The translations under genes and the position numbers were made by a program. Below the pieces are notes generated by a model. It did not search any database. It had not been told where the DNA came from and was given only the letters and a program-made list of their open reading frames with translations. A DNA stretch of 64,000 nucleotides from Bombyx mori (taxonomy: Eukaryota; Arthropoda; Insecta; Lepidoptera; Bombycidae), in NCBI RefSeq assembly GCF_030269925.1, contig NC_085112.1, positions 10,107,501-10,171,500 of the forward strand, written 5' to 3'. Below are positions 21,598 to 32,447 of the stretch, one piece after another (position 1 is the stretch's first letter; every line of letters starts with the position of its first letter).

Positions 21598-23694
21598 ATA
21601 TTTTTTTTAATAAATGACCGTGAATGTCAAAAACTGAATCTAAAGCTACACATGTTTGGAATTTACATTTAAGTTTATACAATGATACAAAAAAGTACTG
21701 AAAAGTCTGGAAACAGAGCATTATCCAAATAGAATACGATTTCGATAGCATCGAACGATTCTATTGAGAAGATTTCCAGTCAATGTAGCTTATAGGATTC
21801 GACACGTAGTTAAATATCCCGTACGATGGCTGAGGCGCTTTAAAGCACGATATGTTAAGCCGGGCAGTGCTTATTGAACGGCTGTTAGCAGATAACGCGC
21901 AATCCCTCCATAAAGTGTTTCTCTTCGGCTCTACAATACGTGCGGTTACTCTACATTCTAAATTTACTGTTATCGCATTTAAATGGTACTTCAAGATGTT
22001 CTTGGGCTTATCATTGTTATATAGACCTTGATTCTATATTGGTATGTACTTAAACATTTTCATGATTACAAAGGGCAATCCCCACTTTCCTTTAATCTTA
22101 ATAACAATAAACCAACTTCAATATAATCACTTCGGTATTCAGACTGACCCTTTGAGGACTCATGGACCTCTTGTTATGCCACTCGACTGATCGACAAAGC
22201 ATCGGAAATCTGTTCGCCTTTCATTGTATTTCTAGGGCACTGGCTTGGTTTGAATTTGATTTTGGATTAAGTAAATTGGAAATATTTTTTTAACGATCCG
22301 TCTCGGCTTTGTAAATACCAGGATCCAATCTAATTAAATCTAGCACATATTTATGTATGTCTTTTGTCTCTTAAACATAGAGTTACTTTTGGATTCCATC
22401 TTGTAGAATAAGAGCAGCCGTTATAACTGAGGCTACCTCTACCTTACTACTGCTACTTTCATGCCTCAATATGGCGACAATTTTAATGCATCATAATGTT
22501 TCTTTTTCTAAATTCTTAGCATGATAATAATATTATGGACTATGCACTTGGTCATCCATCTACGCCTTAAAATAATAGATAGAGCTATAATTTTATAGAT
22601 ATACCTATAATACCTTGTTAGTGTCTATTTTTCAAAATTGATTTTTTCCATTTATTTCATTTCTATCAAGAGCAATATCATCTTTTGTGACCATTATGTT
22701 ATGTATACAATATGTACATATTTCAACAAGGAATTATCTAAATTATTGTGAAAACTGTATGAAAATTGGTTGCGTAGTTTAGAGGAGTTAAATACATACA
22801 TACTATTTTAAACTTCTCATTGAAAAGGGTTTCTTTTACTAGGTACAGACGCCAAAATTATTATTTTTCAATAAAAATATTCTCAAACTAAAGTAAGTAA
22901 AGATTCAAAGAAAAGTATCAAAAAAGAAGTTTCAAGATTTTTTTTAATTTTAAACTTGTTCTATGATACTTTTCGCTTTTTCAATTCAACTGGTTTGTAC
23001 ATTTAAACTATTTCAAGGATATAAATTTATTAATTTAAAAATGCAAAACCAACGAAATAATGAATTAACTAACGATTAATAATTGGCAAGAAACCAGCTC
23101 GCAAACTCGAGACCACTTAGGTTCGGTACTCTTTGAAATCTATGAACATCATAACTTAACTATCTGTCTCGCTTCCACGTCACGTAGGTGTGAGCAGGAT
23201 AGTAGTTTCCTGAGATATACGTACCACTTACAGATTTCACAGCCAAGAGACGAGTTGGCTTTGGTTAGGAAATGGCTAAACTTTGTAGGATCGTTTAGAT
23301 GAGCTTAGATTATAATTAGTCTGTCGATACAATGTTGCTTGGCTGCACTAGACAAACTTCATTCTAAAACCTCTTTTATATTATATTTTATTTCTATAAC
23401 AATTAAACTTATTTTATAGGTATTTTATAGGTTAATGAATCCACGAACCAGAGAACAGTAATCTGTTTCAGAATTGATAAACGTTGCAGCGTGAATGTCG
23501 CTATCCACCTTAAGATACAGGATCGAATTCTCAATCGCATTATAGAAAGGGTATCATTATCTTCTAGGAAAATAGATTGGAAGATTTTATGTAGTACCTA
23601 CCAGTGTAGACTCAAGACATGGTCTACAATCATTTAAAAATAATTTTGAAAGTCATGAAAGTAATTCGTTGTAAATGATTGGACTGAACATTCA
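21598..23694. other. Two kilobases without recognisable feature
   Basis: AT-rich, single-copy-looking DNA. The only frame of note (21761-21994, minus, 77 codons) has no domain. Probably intronic or intergenic. Confidence 0.45.
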
Positions 23695-23786
23695 TTTAGA
23701 AAAATTAGTACTTGCCCCAAATCTGAACCAGGAGAGAATTAATAGGACGAATACACCGGGCGTCTTAATTACTAGGCCGTGGACCG
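23695..23786 (-). repeat. Bm1 head remnant
   Basis: The string tttagaaaaattagtacttg and, further on, acaccgggcgtcttaattac then taggccgtgg correspond to the reversed tRNA-like head of Bm1 with many changes. Confidence 0.55.
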
Positions 23787-23996
23787 TAAATTGGATGGAA
23801 ATCTGCGAGTAGCCACACTTGTGCGGGGAAACAATATTACAAAATCACCTCGGAACTTTGTGGGTTTCCTTTTTAATTTTACAAGTATTTAAGGGATCCT
23901 TGCCGCATGTTTTAGTTTTGGTGAGTTCCCGATACTCTGGAAGAGCTGTTGGAAGAATCATTATCACAGGTTAACTAAGGACAGTAGGTTTATATT

Positions 23997-24229
23997 TATT
24001 TTTTATTGCTTAAATGAGTGAACGAGCTCACAGCCCGTCTGGTGTTAAGTGGTTACTGGAGCCCATAGACATCTACAACGTAAATGCGCCACCCACTTTG
24101 AGATATAAGTTCTAAGGTCTCAGTATAGTTACAACGGCTGCCCTTCAAACCGAAACGCATTACTGCTTCACACCAGAAATAGTCAAGGCGGTGGTGCACC
24201 TGTGCGGACTCACAAGACCACCAGTAAAA
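23997..24229 (-). repeat. Bm1 SINE, 5'-truncated
   Basis: Reversed tail tattgcttaaatgagtgaac, body with ttactggagcccatagacat and ttactgcttcacaccagaaa. Two small deletions (near 24143 and 24218). Confidence 0.9.
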
Positions 24230-24705
24230 AAGTCCAGTAGGTACGATGTTACAAGTAAAAAACAAATACGTCCACTCTCTTTCTAGTCCCTTTTTGGTGT
24301 TACCACTGAAACTCGAAAAGTCACCCCGATAGCATATAGCGTATCAACAATTTTTTTGGGACACTCAGTCCGCGTTAATTCTTATTAAATTTAATAGTGA
24401 TTATCACTCGATTCCTAACCTGAATCTTTTTTGACCATTCTAGGTGTAAAATAGCATTCAGCTGACAATCCGTGTGACTTTTAAAATTACACAAATTAAT
24501 AAGTCATTTCTTTTTTAAGATTATTTTGTACATTCGAAGTATTAAATTTGGTTAACTGAGTGAATTTTTTAATGCTTAATTGTTTTGTAGGAAAAGGCAC
24601 ATGTTACGAGTAATATGCAAATGAAATTCATGTCAATAGCGTTAAAATTTAAACTTCAATGTCAATCTTTCTCTTTCCCTTATTTGAGATGTAAGTTAAC
24701 ATTGT
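24230..24705. other. No feature recognised
   Basis: AT-rich sequence without support for any feature. Confidence 0.45.
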
Positions 24706-25145
24706 ATTTTTTTTTATTGCTTACATGAATGGACGAGCTCACAGCCCACCTGGTGTTAAGTGGTTACTGGATCCCATAGACATCTACAGCGTAAATGCGC
24801 CACCCTCCTTGAGATACAAGTTCTAAAGTCTCAGTATAGTTACAACGGCTGCCCCACCCTTCAAACCGAAACGCATTACTGCTTCACGGCAGAAATAGGC
24901 AGGATGGTGGTACCTACCCGCGCGGACTCACAAGAGGTCCTACCACCAGTAATTACGCAAATTATAATTTTGCGAGTTTCATTTTTATTACACGATGTTA
25001 TTCCTTCACCGTGGAAGTCAATCGTGAATATTTGTTGAGTACGTATTTCATTAGAAAAATTGGTACCCGCCTGGGATTCGAACATCGGTGCATCGCTCAA
25101 CACGAATGCACAGGACGTCTTATCCCTTAGGCCACGACGACTTCA
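24706..25145 (-). repeat. Bm1 SINE, full length
   Basis: The most complete minus-strand copy. It has the head (reverse of gtcgtggcctaagggataag, about 25120-25139), the B box (reverse of gggattcgaac near 25073-25083), the linker cgcaaattataattttgcg and an unbroken body to a T-run at 24706-24716. It served as my internal reference for the other copies. Confidence 0.95.
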
Positions 25146-25235
25146 AATTTATATGATGATGAGGTATTTTTATGATACCTCTCCAATACAGCTATTCAGT
25201 AAATACGCAAAAGAATCACAGTGTTACTTAGTTTT

Positions 25236-25362
25236 TTTTTAATTTTTTTTTATTGCCTTTGTAGGCAGACGAGCGTACGGCCCACCTGATGGTAAGTGGT
25301 TACCGTCGCCCATGGACTTCAGCAATGCCAGGAGCAGAGCCAAGCCGCTGCCTATTACTACG
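25236..25362 (+). repeat. Repeat family B with T-run
   Basis: A T-run at 25241-25250, then attgcctttgtaggcagacg, gtaagtggttaccgtcgccc and agccaagccgctgcctatta. Confidence 0.85.
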
Positions 25363-26269
25363 TGATTAGTGCTACGTGATCAATTCAAAAAACATTCAAT
25401 ACTGAAAGAGCTTAAAATTGGACTCACCCCGTTTCAAATTAATGCGCTAGCTAAACGCGATAAAGTTAATTTACGCTTACGAATACGTTTACCGAGTTTT
25501 ATAAACTAAATAAATTTTCACTGAACTCATAAACTAGTTGCGATTAACATGTTTTTTTTTTGCCGTTCGCGTTTCAAATTTAATTTCAGCAACAGCAAAA
25601 AATCTAATTAAACGTAACAGAGTAATCTCATCGGATATTCAATATACGAGTTTTTTTAATTCGTAGATAAACTTTATACAGTCAATTCTAAATAATGGGA
25701 CAACATAAATTCCAAACATAGGCAAAACGTTTAATAATGGGACTAGTTTAGGATGCTAGATTGATTGCTGGACAACAGCGAGCACATTAATATATCCTTC
25801 TTCAATAGAGATTTAAAAATAATGCTAAGTGATAAACAGTTACAAGAACATTAAGGACAACTGACTATCAAATGGGTCTACTTGTGAATGATCTACTACC
25901 ATTTGATGGAAGTCCCAAAAATAACATATACGAACTGTCTTATCGTTCAAACTGTATTTCAATACTGGCCAACGAATGAAATAAACAGAGGGTGCTTACC
26001 CTTGTGGCTCTTATTACCCTCCACCACCAGTAAAAATAATATGAAAGATCATTTACAGCCGTCATTTCAATGAAATGCGGTCTTTTACCTCATAACCTTT
26101 ACCACTTTGTCAAGCTTTCAGGACATACGAGGGCAAATAAAACTTTAGAGATAATTCATATAACACTCAAAGTTGATGTCACTTAATGTGTTTGGCTTAA
26201 TTTAGAAAATAGGTCAGTGGTCTGTACTGTTATAATCCTATTTCACTACATATCTATTGAGATTTTCTA
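25363..26269. other. No feature recognised
   Basis: AT-rich sequence. The 61-codon frame at 25888-26073 has no domain. Confidence 0.4.
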
Positions 26270-26545
26270 CAATTTGACATGAATTTTAGGTGCGTCGCCA
26301 GCGGCAGCTTCTTAGTACTACGCACGCGCGTACGCAGCACACCGCTAACTCTCCGACGCATCGTGCTGTCTCGCCACTCAATGGCTTGCTAGCCTATGCT
26401 CCAGAAATGGATATATTCCATGATGGTTTGCAGCGATTTATTGTTGTTGTTAGGAATTACTTAAGCTAATTATTAATACCTTACAAATGTTTTGGTTTAT
26501 ACTGTTAATTTGTAAGTAGACTAAATAAATAAATAAATAAATGAA
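26270..26545. repeat. GC-rich patch and (AAAT)n tail
   Basis: A GC-rich patch at 26288-26385 holds cgcacgcgcgtacgc and is bounded by loosely inverted ggtgcgtcg and cgacgcatc. About 60 bases on comes a 3'-UTR-like stretch ending in an (aaat)n run at 26523-26541, as at the end of some LINEs. I cannot name the element. Confidence 0.35.
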
Positions 26546-26839
26546 ACGAAGGGAGGATGCGTTAGTGCAATTGCGAAGTTTGGTAGCAGATTACAAATTC
26601 TCGGAATGGCTGATTCGTGGATGATGATTGTCGGGTCCCGTCGCCTATTACGGTCCTCTTCGGCTTACCCGTCAGATTTCCTGAACAATCAGCTTCACAG
26701 TTCATCGAGACAAAGCATCCAGTAGCTCCACCATTAGAACAGAAATAAAAAGTTTGACCGAATCGATCAATTAAAAGATTTCATATTAAAAATTGCGCTG
26801 ACCTCGTCGCATGCGGTTCGTTGATTCGCTAAAATTTGT
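26546..26839. other. No feature recognised
   Basis: Mixed sequence, partly CpG-rich (about 26640-26700), with nothing identifiable. Confidence 0.4.
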
Positions 26840-26856
26840 ACACGTTTTGATTATTT

Positions 26857-26893
26857 CTTTTTTTTTTGGCTGAGGGCCGAACCTCCTACGAAG
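26857..26893 (-). mobile_element. Ultra-short R1-family 3' tail insertion
   Basis: A T-run followed by ggctgagggccgaacctcct then acgaag is the reversed last 26 nt or so of the element at 45052-46745, keeping its 3' stem-loop with a G-U pair. It is flanked by acacgttttgattattt (26840-26856) and acatgttttgattttt (26894-26909), a target duplication with two mismatches. This copy is not inside Bm1. Confidence 0.75.
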
Positions 26894-27069
26894 ACATGTT
26901 TTGATTTTTACTTGGACTTTTTTGAGGGAAACAAACACAATCATTTCATTATAAAGATATTGAAGATGTATTTAGTTGAATTATCATCATTCGGATTTTC
27001 GACGAGTAAAAACAATCTTAACTCTGACTAAAGTGTTTAGGTATTTTTCTTTACGCCATCATCGTATTT

Positions 27070-27335
27070 TGACTGACACGATGGTGCAATAGTTAGAGCC
27101 CCTGATTGTTGCGCCGACGGTCGTGGGTTGGATACCAACATCGGGCAAGCAATGGTGTGATGAACAGGTTTGTTTGTTTTTTGTCTGGGTGTTCATTATG
27201 TATTATGTTTAAGTATATATTTAAACGTATATAAGAACATATGTCAGTCTCTGGTACCCATAACACAGGAAATCCTAATTTAGGGCCGAATGACCGTGCG
27301 TCATTTGTTTTCAGTTCTTTTTTTTATATCATACA
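27070..27335 (+). repeat. tRNA-derived SINE (not Bm1)
   Basis: The head has an A-box-like tggtgcaatagttagagccc (27082-27101) and a B-box-like cgtgggttggatacc (27122-27136), spaced as in a tRNA. It is followed by a body with cagtctctggtacccataac and a T-rich end. It encodes nothing and depends on LINE proteins in trans. It is not a functional tRNA gene, because the acceptor stem does not pair. Confidence 0.7.
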
Positions 27336-27448
27336 AATCAGTAATAGATACAATAAATTCTTAATTTATTTAAAACACTACAGAGATTCATTCCTGTAAT
27401 TTTTATTGGCTGTAAAATGCGATGTAAAATACCATGATGTATTTAAAA

Positions 27449-27693
27449 TATGGTGGTAGGACCTCTTGTGAGTCCGAATAGGTAGGTACCAACACCCCGC
27501 CTATTTCTGCCGTGAAGCAGTAATGCGTTTCGGTCTGAAGGGTGGGCTAGCCGTTTTAACTATACTGAGACCTTAGAACTTATATCTCAAGGTGGGTAGC
27601 GCATTTACGTTGTAGATGTCTATGGCCTCCAGCAACCACTTGGCATCAGGTGGCTTGTGAGCTCGTCCACCCATCTAAGCAATAAAAAAAAAG
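27449..27693 (+). repeat. Bm1 SINE, body and tail
   Basis: Opens tggtggtaggacctcttgtg and ends aagcaataaaaaaaaaga. The site targeted elsewhere by the R1 family (ggtaggtaccaacacc) is intact here. Confidence 0.92.
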
Positions 27694-28149
27694 AATGATT
27701 ACAAAAAGTGCTTTTCGTTTAGTGACGAAGTGTAAGTTCTGGGATGAAACCCCGTCCGGGGCAACCATTAGAAGATTAAAACGCAGGCATACCTATAACT
27801 CTAAATGCGCCACAATTTCACGAGGTGGAAACCCGACATAAACTATGAATAGGCAGAACTTAAACCGTCCGTTTTTTAAATTGGAATCATGGATAGTTTC
27901 TAAGCGAGAATTGTATTATAGCTGCTATATAATTGGGGCATAAGGTCGCTATTTCCAATTCATAGTTTCGAATGGTAATTTTTCTATTTCAACTATGAGC
28001 AATTATTGTTTATTTTTATTAGTTTAGGCTAAACGGTGGTGCTGTGTGGGTGATTTGAGACGCCAAATCCGGTAAGGAAATTTTGTTCATAACGCTGGAC
28101 TTCAATAATATTTTTTTATAATCATGTCACACCCCCCGTTTTCAAAGTG
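27694..28149. other. No feature recognised
   Basis: Nothing to support. The part after 28020 has scattered weak resemblance to repeats. Confidence 0.4.
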
Positions 28150-28256
28150 GAAAAGCCGCTATACTACATACACAACTGAGACTTATTGGCTATAGTAACC
28201 GCTTAACATCAGGTGGACTATATATAAGCTTTTTCACTTGTCAACGCAATAAATAA
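28150..28256 (+). repeat. Old Bm1 3' fragment
   Basis: ctatagtaaccgcttaacat, then caggtgg and a degraded tail acgcaataaataaac mark an old copy. Confidence 0.55.
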
Positions 28257-28318
28257 ACAAGTAAAAAAATTTCAGTAAATTAAATTTCAGTAAGTGTTGC
28301 TGTTACTGTAGGAATTAA

Positions 28319-28625
28319 TCTATATAATATTAATACGTGAAGCAAAACTTTGTACCCCTTTTTGCGAAAATTGCGCGGACGGTGGAGTAGCAAATTTCCC
28401 ACACCTATAGAGAGTATAGAGAAGGAGAGCAAAATGTCAATTTTTTTTTAAAATTATGCGTAAAAAATGTTTTAAATCAATAAAAAAAACATTACACACA
28501 CTACCATGTATTTGAAAGAATACATACATATAAAACTCTTTGTTTATTGTCAATTGTCAAACTTTTTTTATTGTTTATAGTCTGTGATCAAATTGAGAAT
28601 AGATTAATATTGTTTGTCTTTAATA
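28319..28625 (+). mobile_element. Helitron, 3'-truncated
   Basis: Starts TCTATATAATATTAATACG after an A, the 5' end seen at 51414. It follows that copy through gcgaaaattgcgcggacgg and acattacacacactacc to ttgtttgtcttta, then diverges. The 3' hairpin and CTAG end are missing. Confidence 0.8.
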
Positions 28626-28849
28626 TTATTAATTATTATTCATTTATTTTATTAATATTATTTACTAAGAGACCTACAAATCGATTGACAATTGAAAAAC
28701 CAAAGAACTTAGACACACTCAATCTCTCACACCGTTTATCCCGAAAAAAATCAACATGTTTCATTACTTCTGAAGTGCTTCTGAATTATAAATTTAACGC
28801 ACCGGCAACCGAGATGTATTTCGAAAATGTGATACAAATTATTCATACT
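28626..28849. other. AT-rich junction sequence
   Basis: Nothing recognisable. A 107-codon frame (28547-28870) is mostly Helitron and AT-rich DNA, not a gene. Confidence 0.4.
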
Positions 28850-29107
28850 ATTCTTTTTTTTATTGCTTAAATGGGTGGACGAGCTCACAGCCCATCTGGT
28901 GTAAAGTGGTTACTGGAGTCCATAGACATCTAGGACGTAAATGCGCCACTCACCTTTAGATATAAGTTCTAAAGTCTCAAGTATAGTTACAACGGCTGCC
29001 CCACCCTTCAAACCGATACGCATTATTGCTTCACGGCAGAAATAGGCAGGCAGGGTGGTGGTACCTACCCGCGCGGACTCACAAGAAGTCCTACCACCAG
29101 TAAAAAA
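28850..29107 (-). repeat. Bm1 SINE, 5'-truncated
   Basis: Reversed tail tattgcttaaatgggtggac; the body is complete to gaagtcctaccaccagt. A four-base duplication gives ataggcaggcagggtgg. Confidence 0.93.
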
Positions 29108-29537
29108 TAGGCCAATATTTTATTTGTTAACGTAATACTATTTGGCTTTTAATATGCAATGCCTTTTTGTTATATTAAGAACATATTTTACCGCAGTAAA
29201 ATAAAACCTCACTGTTCTCTTTGATAATTTATTTTATGTTTTATTAATCTACATCCGACTCGCCTTATATCGGTGGACGCGTTACATTTATTATGAGCCT
29301 GAACCTAAACTGGGAAAAGCTGAATAATGGCTCAATGAAGCACTTATTCATACATAAAATTTTGAACATCTGTTATAAAATGTTAATAAAAACGAAAGAG
29401 TCTATATGATTTTTATTATTTACAATAAAATCGTATTCTTCAATTTAATAAATCTGCAATCGAGTTAATTGTAATTTGAATTTAAAAATATTAATTTTTA
29501 ACTCCTTTCATCCGCTCTTTGTACACGTATAGGAATA
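29108..29537. other. No feature recognised
   Basis: AT-rich sequence without support for features. Confidence 0.45.
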
Positions 29538-29866
29538 CTAGCTTTTGCCCGTGACTCCATCCGCGTGGAATAGTTACTTTGGCATAACGCTAAACTTTAC
29601 CTCCCACTTCACTTACGTAGAAAGTGAAAATATCTTTAAATTATAGAACGTTAAGGAGCTATTTAAACCCCTATTTTGAAACATTCTTTATTGCTGCTCC
29701 ACTTGTATTGGTCTTACCGTGATGTTATATAGCCTATAGCCTTTCTCAATAAATGGCCTATCTAACACTGAAAGAATTTTTCAAATCGGACCACTAGTTC
29801 CTGAGATTACCTCGTTGAAACCAATCAAACTCTTCTGCTTTATAATATTAGTATAGATTAACAACA
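29538..29866 (+). repeat. Interspersed repeat, lepidopteran type
   Basis: Starts actagcttttgcccgtgact, includes tatatagcctatagcctttc, ctatctaacactgaaagaat and ttttcaaatcggaccactag, and ends tttataatattagtatagat. I know these phrases as a widespread non-coding repeat in moth genomes; its class is not evident here. Confidence 0.6.
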
Positions 29867-30500
29867 AATGTATATATTAAGTAACTGATTCATACATTAA
29901 ATAAAGTGCGATCATTTTACTATTACTACAATATAAATGGAAGATGGCTGGGTCAGAGATATTCGAGAAAATTATTTTGATTTTACAAAAATCTCAACGG
30001 TTCTCAAGTCGACTTGAAGTTGGAAGCTATCACGCAACATCGCAAGCTTAGGTTGCGAGTCAGTGATATTTGAACAGTCAAATGGAAAAGGTGTTAACAC
30101 GAGTACATACGGCTCGATGTGAGTGAGCGAAGTATAGAATCGGTAGCATTTACCATCCATTTTATGTATCGACCAGAGAGTTACACAAGTGACTCTATCC
30201 CTGAAAAATGCACTGTTCCTTTAGAATAATAAGCATTGTACTCTATATTTTCCTACTAAATCATCCGTTTGTGAGAAAACTTGGTATAGTTGTTGTTGAC
30301 GCTCTAGGGAAGGTCTTCGTCATAGTATTGCTAACGTAAGACAGATGGCGCGCGAATTGTGTCAAGAAATCGACTTTTTTCATAGGATTATAACAAAATA
30401 GAAGTCTTCGTCGTAGGACGTCGCGACATTACATCAATTTAACATAATATCTATCAAGCGGGATCTTATCGCGGACCACTAGTGATAGCTAACTCCTTTC
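29867..30500. other. No gene recognised
   Basis: AT-rich sequence. Two similar short phrases, gaaggtcttcgtcatag (30309-30325) and gaagtcttcgtcgtagg (30401-30417), are the only structure I see. Confidence 0.4.
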
Positions 30501-30656
30501 ACTGATGGTAGGGCGTCTTGTGAGCACGTATAGATAGGTGCTGCTCTGACAATTTCTGCCGTGAAGCAGTTCTGCCTTAAAGCGTCAAACAGCCGTTTAA
30601 TTATATACAATTGCGACTTAGGCCTCATGTCTTAGCACTCTTATATTGTAATGTGG
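30501..30656 (+). repeat. Old Bm1 fragment
   Basis: actgatggtagggcgtcttg and ttctgccgtgaagcagttct are recognisable; the rest is badly diverged. Confidence 0.65.
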
Positions 30657-30864
30657 CCCGAATAAATTTTTTGCGCCCAATCACACATTCGAATAAATAA
30701 TACACCCTATATTTCTATACCCTTTTACGTGAGTTAATGTTTTTCGTAAAACTAAAATTAATTCGTCAAATGACGAAGACAAAGGTCGCAGTTTCTTTGT
30801 GAAAGTAAATTACATAAGTGAAGAATGGCCTGGGTTGGACACACCAATTTAGCTGAAACGCCGG

Positions 30865-31055
30865 CAATGCCAAGGGCATAACTAAGGTTCTGCTTACCGC
30901 TTTGCAAACGACTTCCATGTCACACTAGTAACAAATACAACACTATGTTCTGAGAATGTTCTGGTGATTTACAACAGCACAAAAAAGGGGCGCTTAATCT
31001 TATTTGTAAATCGATTATTGGTAGTCGAAATTACTGCTATTAAGATTTTTCAGGC
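30865..31055 (+). repeat. Direct repeat, copy 1 (family B-like 5' part)
   Basis: From gcaatgccaagggcataact through ttctgcttaccgctttgcaa and acgacttccatgtcacacta to gtcgaaattactgctattaa, this matches 31190-31370 at most positions. The start resembles the family B core. Confidence 0.7.
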
Positions 31056-31115
31056 TATAATAATACCTGATAGGCAAATAGACTCATGAACCGGGCGAAC
31101 TTGAAATCATATTTT

Positions 31116-31371
31116 TTTCTTATTGTTTTTCTAGGCAGATGAGTGTTAATCACCTGATAATGTGTGGCTACCGAAGCTTATCAACGTCAGCGATGCCAGA
31201 GGAATAACTAAGGTTCTGCTTACCGCTTTGCAAACGACTTTCTTGTCACACTAGTAACAAATACAACCCCATCTTCTGAGAATGTTCTAGTGATTTGCAA
31301 CGGCCCAAAAATGCACGGTTAATCTCATCTATGAATCGATTATTGATAGTCGATATTACTGCTATTAAAAA
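31116..31371 (+). repeat. Direct repeat, copy 2, with family B head
   Basis: A diverged family B core (ctaggcagatgagtg to aacgtcagcgatgccagagg) leads straight into the second copy of the 180-nt unit, which ends at tactgctattaaaaaaaaat. The A-run suggests that the whole is one retroposed family of which copy 1 is an older or truncated member. Confidence 0.65.
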
Positions 31372-32228
31372 AAAATATCAACCAATGACACAGCGGCATT
31401 TTTTTTCTTAACTCGAATCAACATAATAAAATAAACACAAACACGTATTACCACTTTAATATTGATTTTTTACACTAGTAACTAGTGCAGAGCAACTATT
31501 GCTTACAGAAAAAAAAATATTTTACATACATATGACGCAAATAAGATAAATATAAACATTATTAAGCATAATTCGTAACGCCACTACGTATTTATAGTGA
31601 GCGTAATAGCGTCTTAAGCATTTTGCAACAATTTATCTGTAAATGCATAAACATATTATCTATACGGGTATTGTAAGGGCTCATATGTGCAGACACAATT
31701 AGTAATTAGGCGCAAGACTACTTGCTAACAGCGAATACAAAGTGATGTTGTTTACGTGATCAAAGCCCGTGTCGGGTGCTACACATTGCTCTAAAAAATG
31801 TATAACATATTATTTCCGTCCTCAATTTGATAACTTTCTTTGTTTTTGAAAGTTAAAATGCGGAATGGGAAACATTTTTAGTGCGAATAGAGAGTATTAT
31901 TATAATAACTCTAACTTAATAATATATTTTCGTTGTTGTCATCATGGTTTTTTTATTAAATCTCTATAATTATTTTGTTACAGACTATATGTATTTGAAA
32001 AATTATATACATTCTATATTCGGCCCCAAAGTAGGCGATGTTGTGGGTACAAAAAATACAGAAGTAAAATAAGAATAGTCAGTGTTCAAAAAAACCTATT
32101 TAAACAATGTATTGCGATTGAGAATCGAGCCTGGATCCGTTAGTACAATGACCACAAGGCCATTAAATAATATAATGAAAACAAAAAATGCGAAATTAAG
32201 CCATAAAGGTAGTTTTCATTAAGTCCTT
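31372..32228. other. No feature recognised
   Basis: AT-rich sequence, no supported feature. Confidence 0.45.
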
Positions 32229-32447
32229 TTTCATTTATTTATTGCTTAGATGGCTGGACGAGCTCACAGCCCTGTGGTACTTAAATGGTTACCAGAGCCA
32301 ACACACACACACACACACATAAATGCCGCCGCGCACCTTGAGATACGATTTCTAAGCACAACAGCTAATCCACCCTTCAAACCAAAACAAAATATTTCAC
32401 CACTACCGGTACGGACTCGCAAGACGCCCCACCACCAACAAGCCCAT
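32229..32447 (-). repeat. Bm1 SINE, diverged, with (AC)n expansion
   Basis: The reversed tail attgcttagatggctggacg is followed by a body where the usual 'catagacatctacaacg' has become an (ac)n run at 32302-32319. It ends near caagacgccccaccacca. Confidence 0.8.

Noticed and set aside
27074..27145. Possible tRNA gene with A and B boxes
   Set aside because: The acceptor stem does not pair and a SINE body follows, so it is a tRNA-derived SINE head. The same applies to the Bm1 heads.
28547..28870. A 107-codon plus-strand frame as a gene
   Set aside because: Its first quarter is Helitron sequence and the rest is AT-rich DNA running into a Bm1 T-run.
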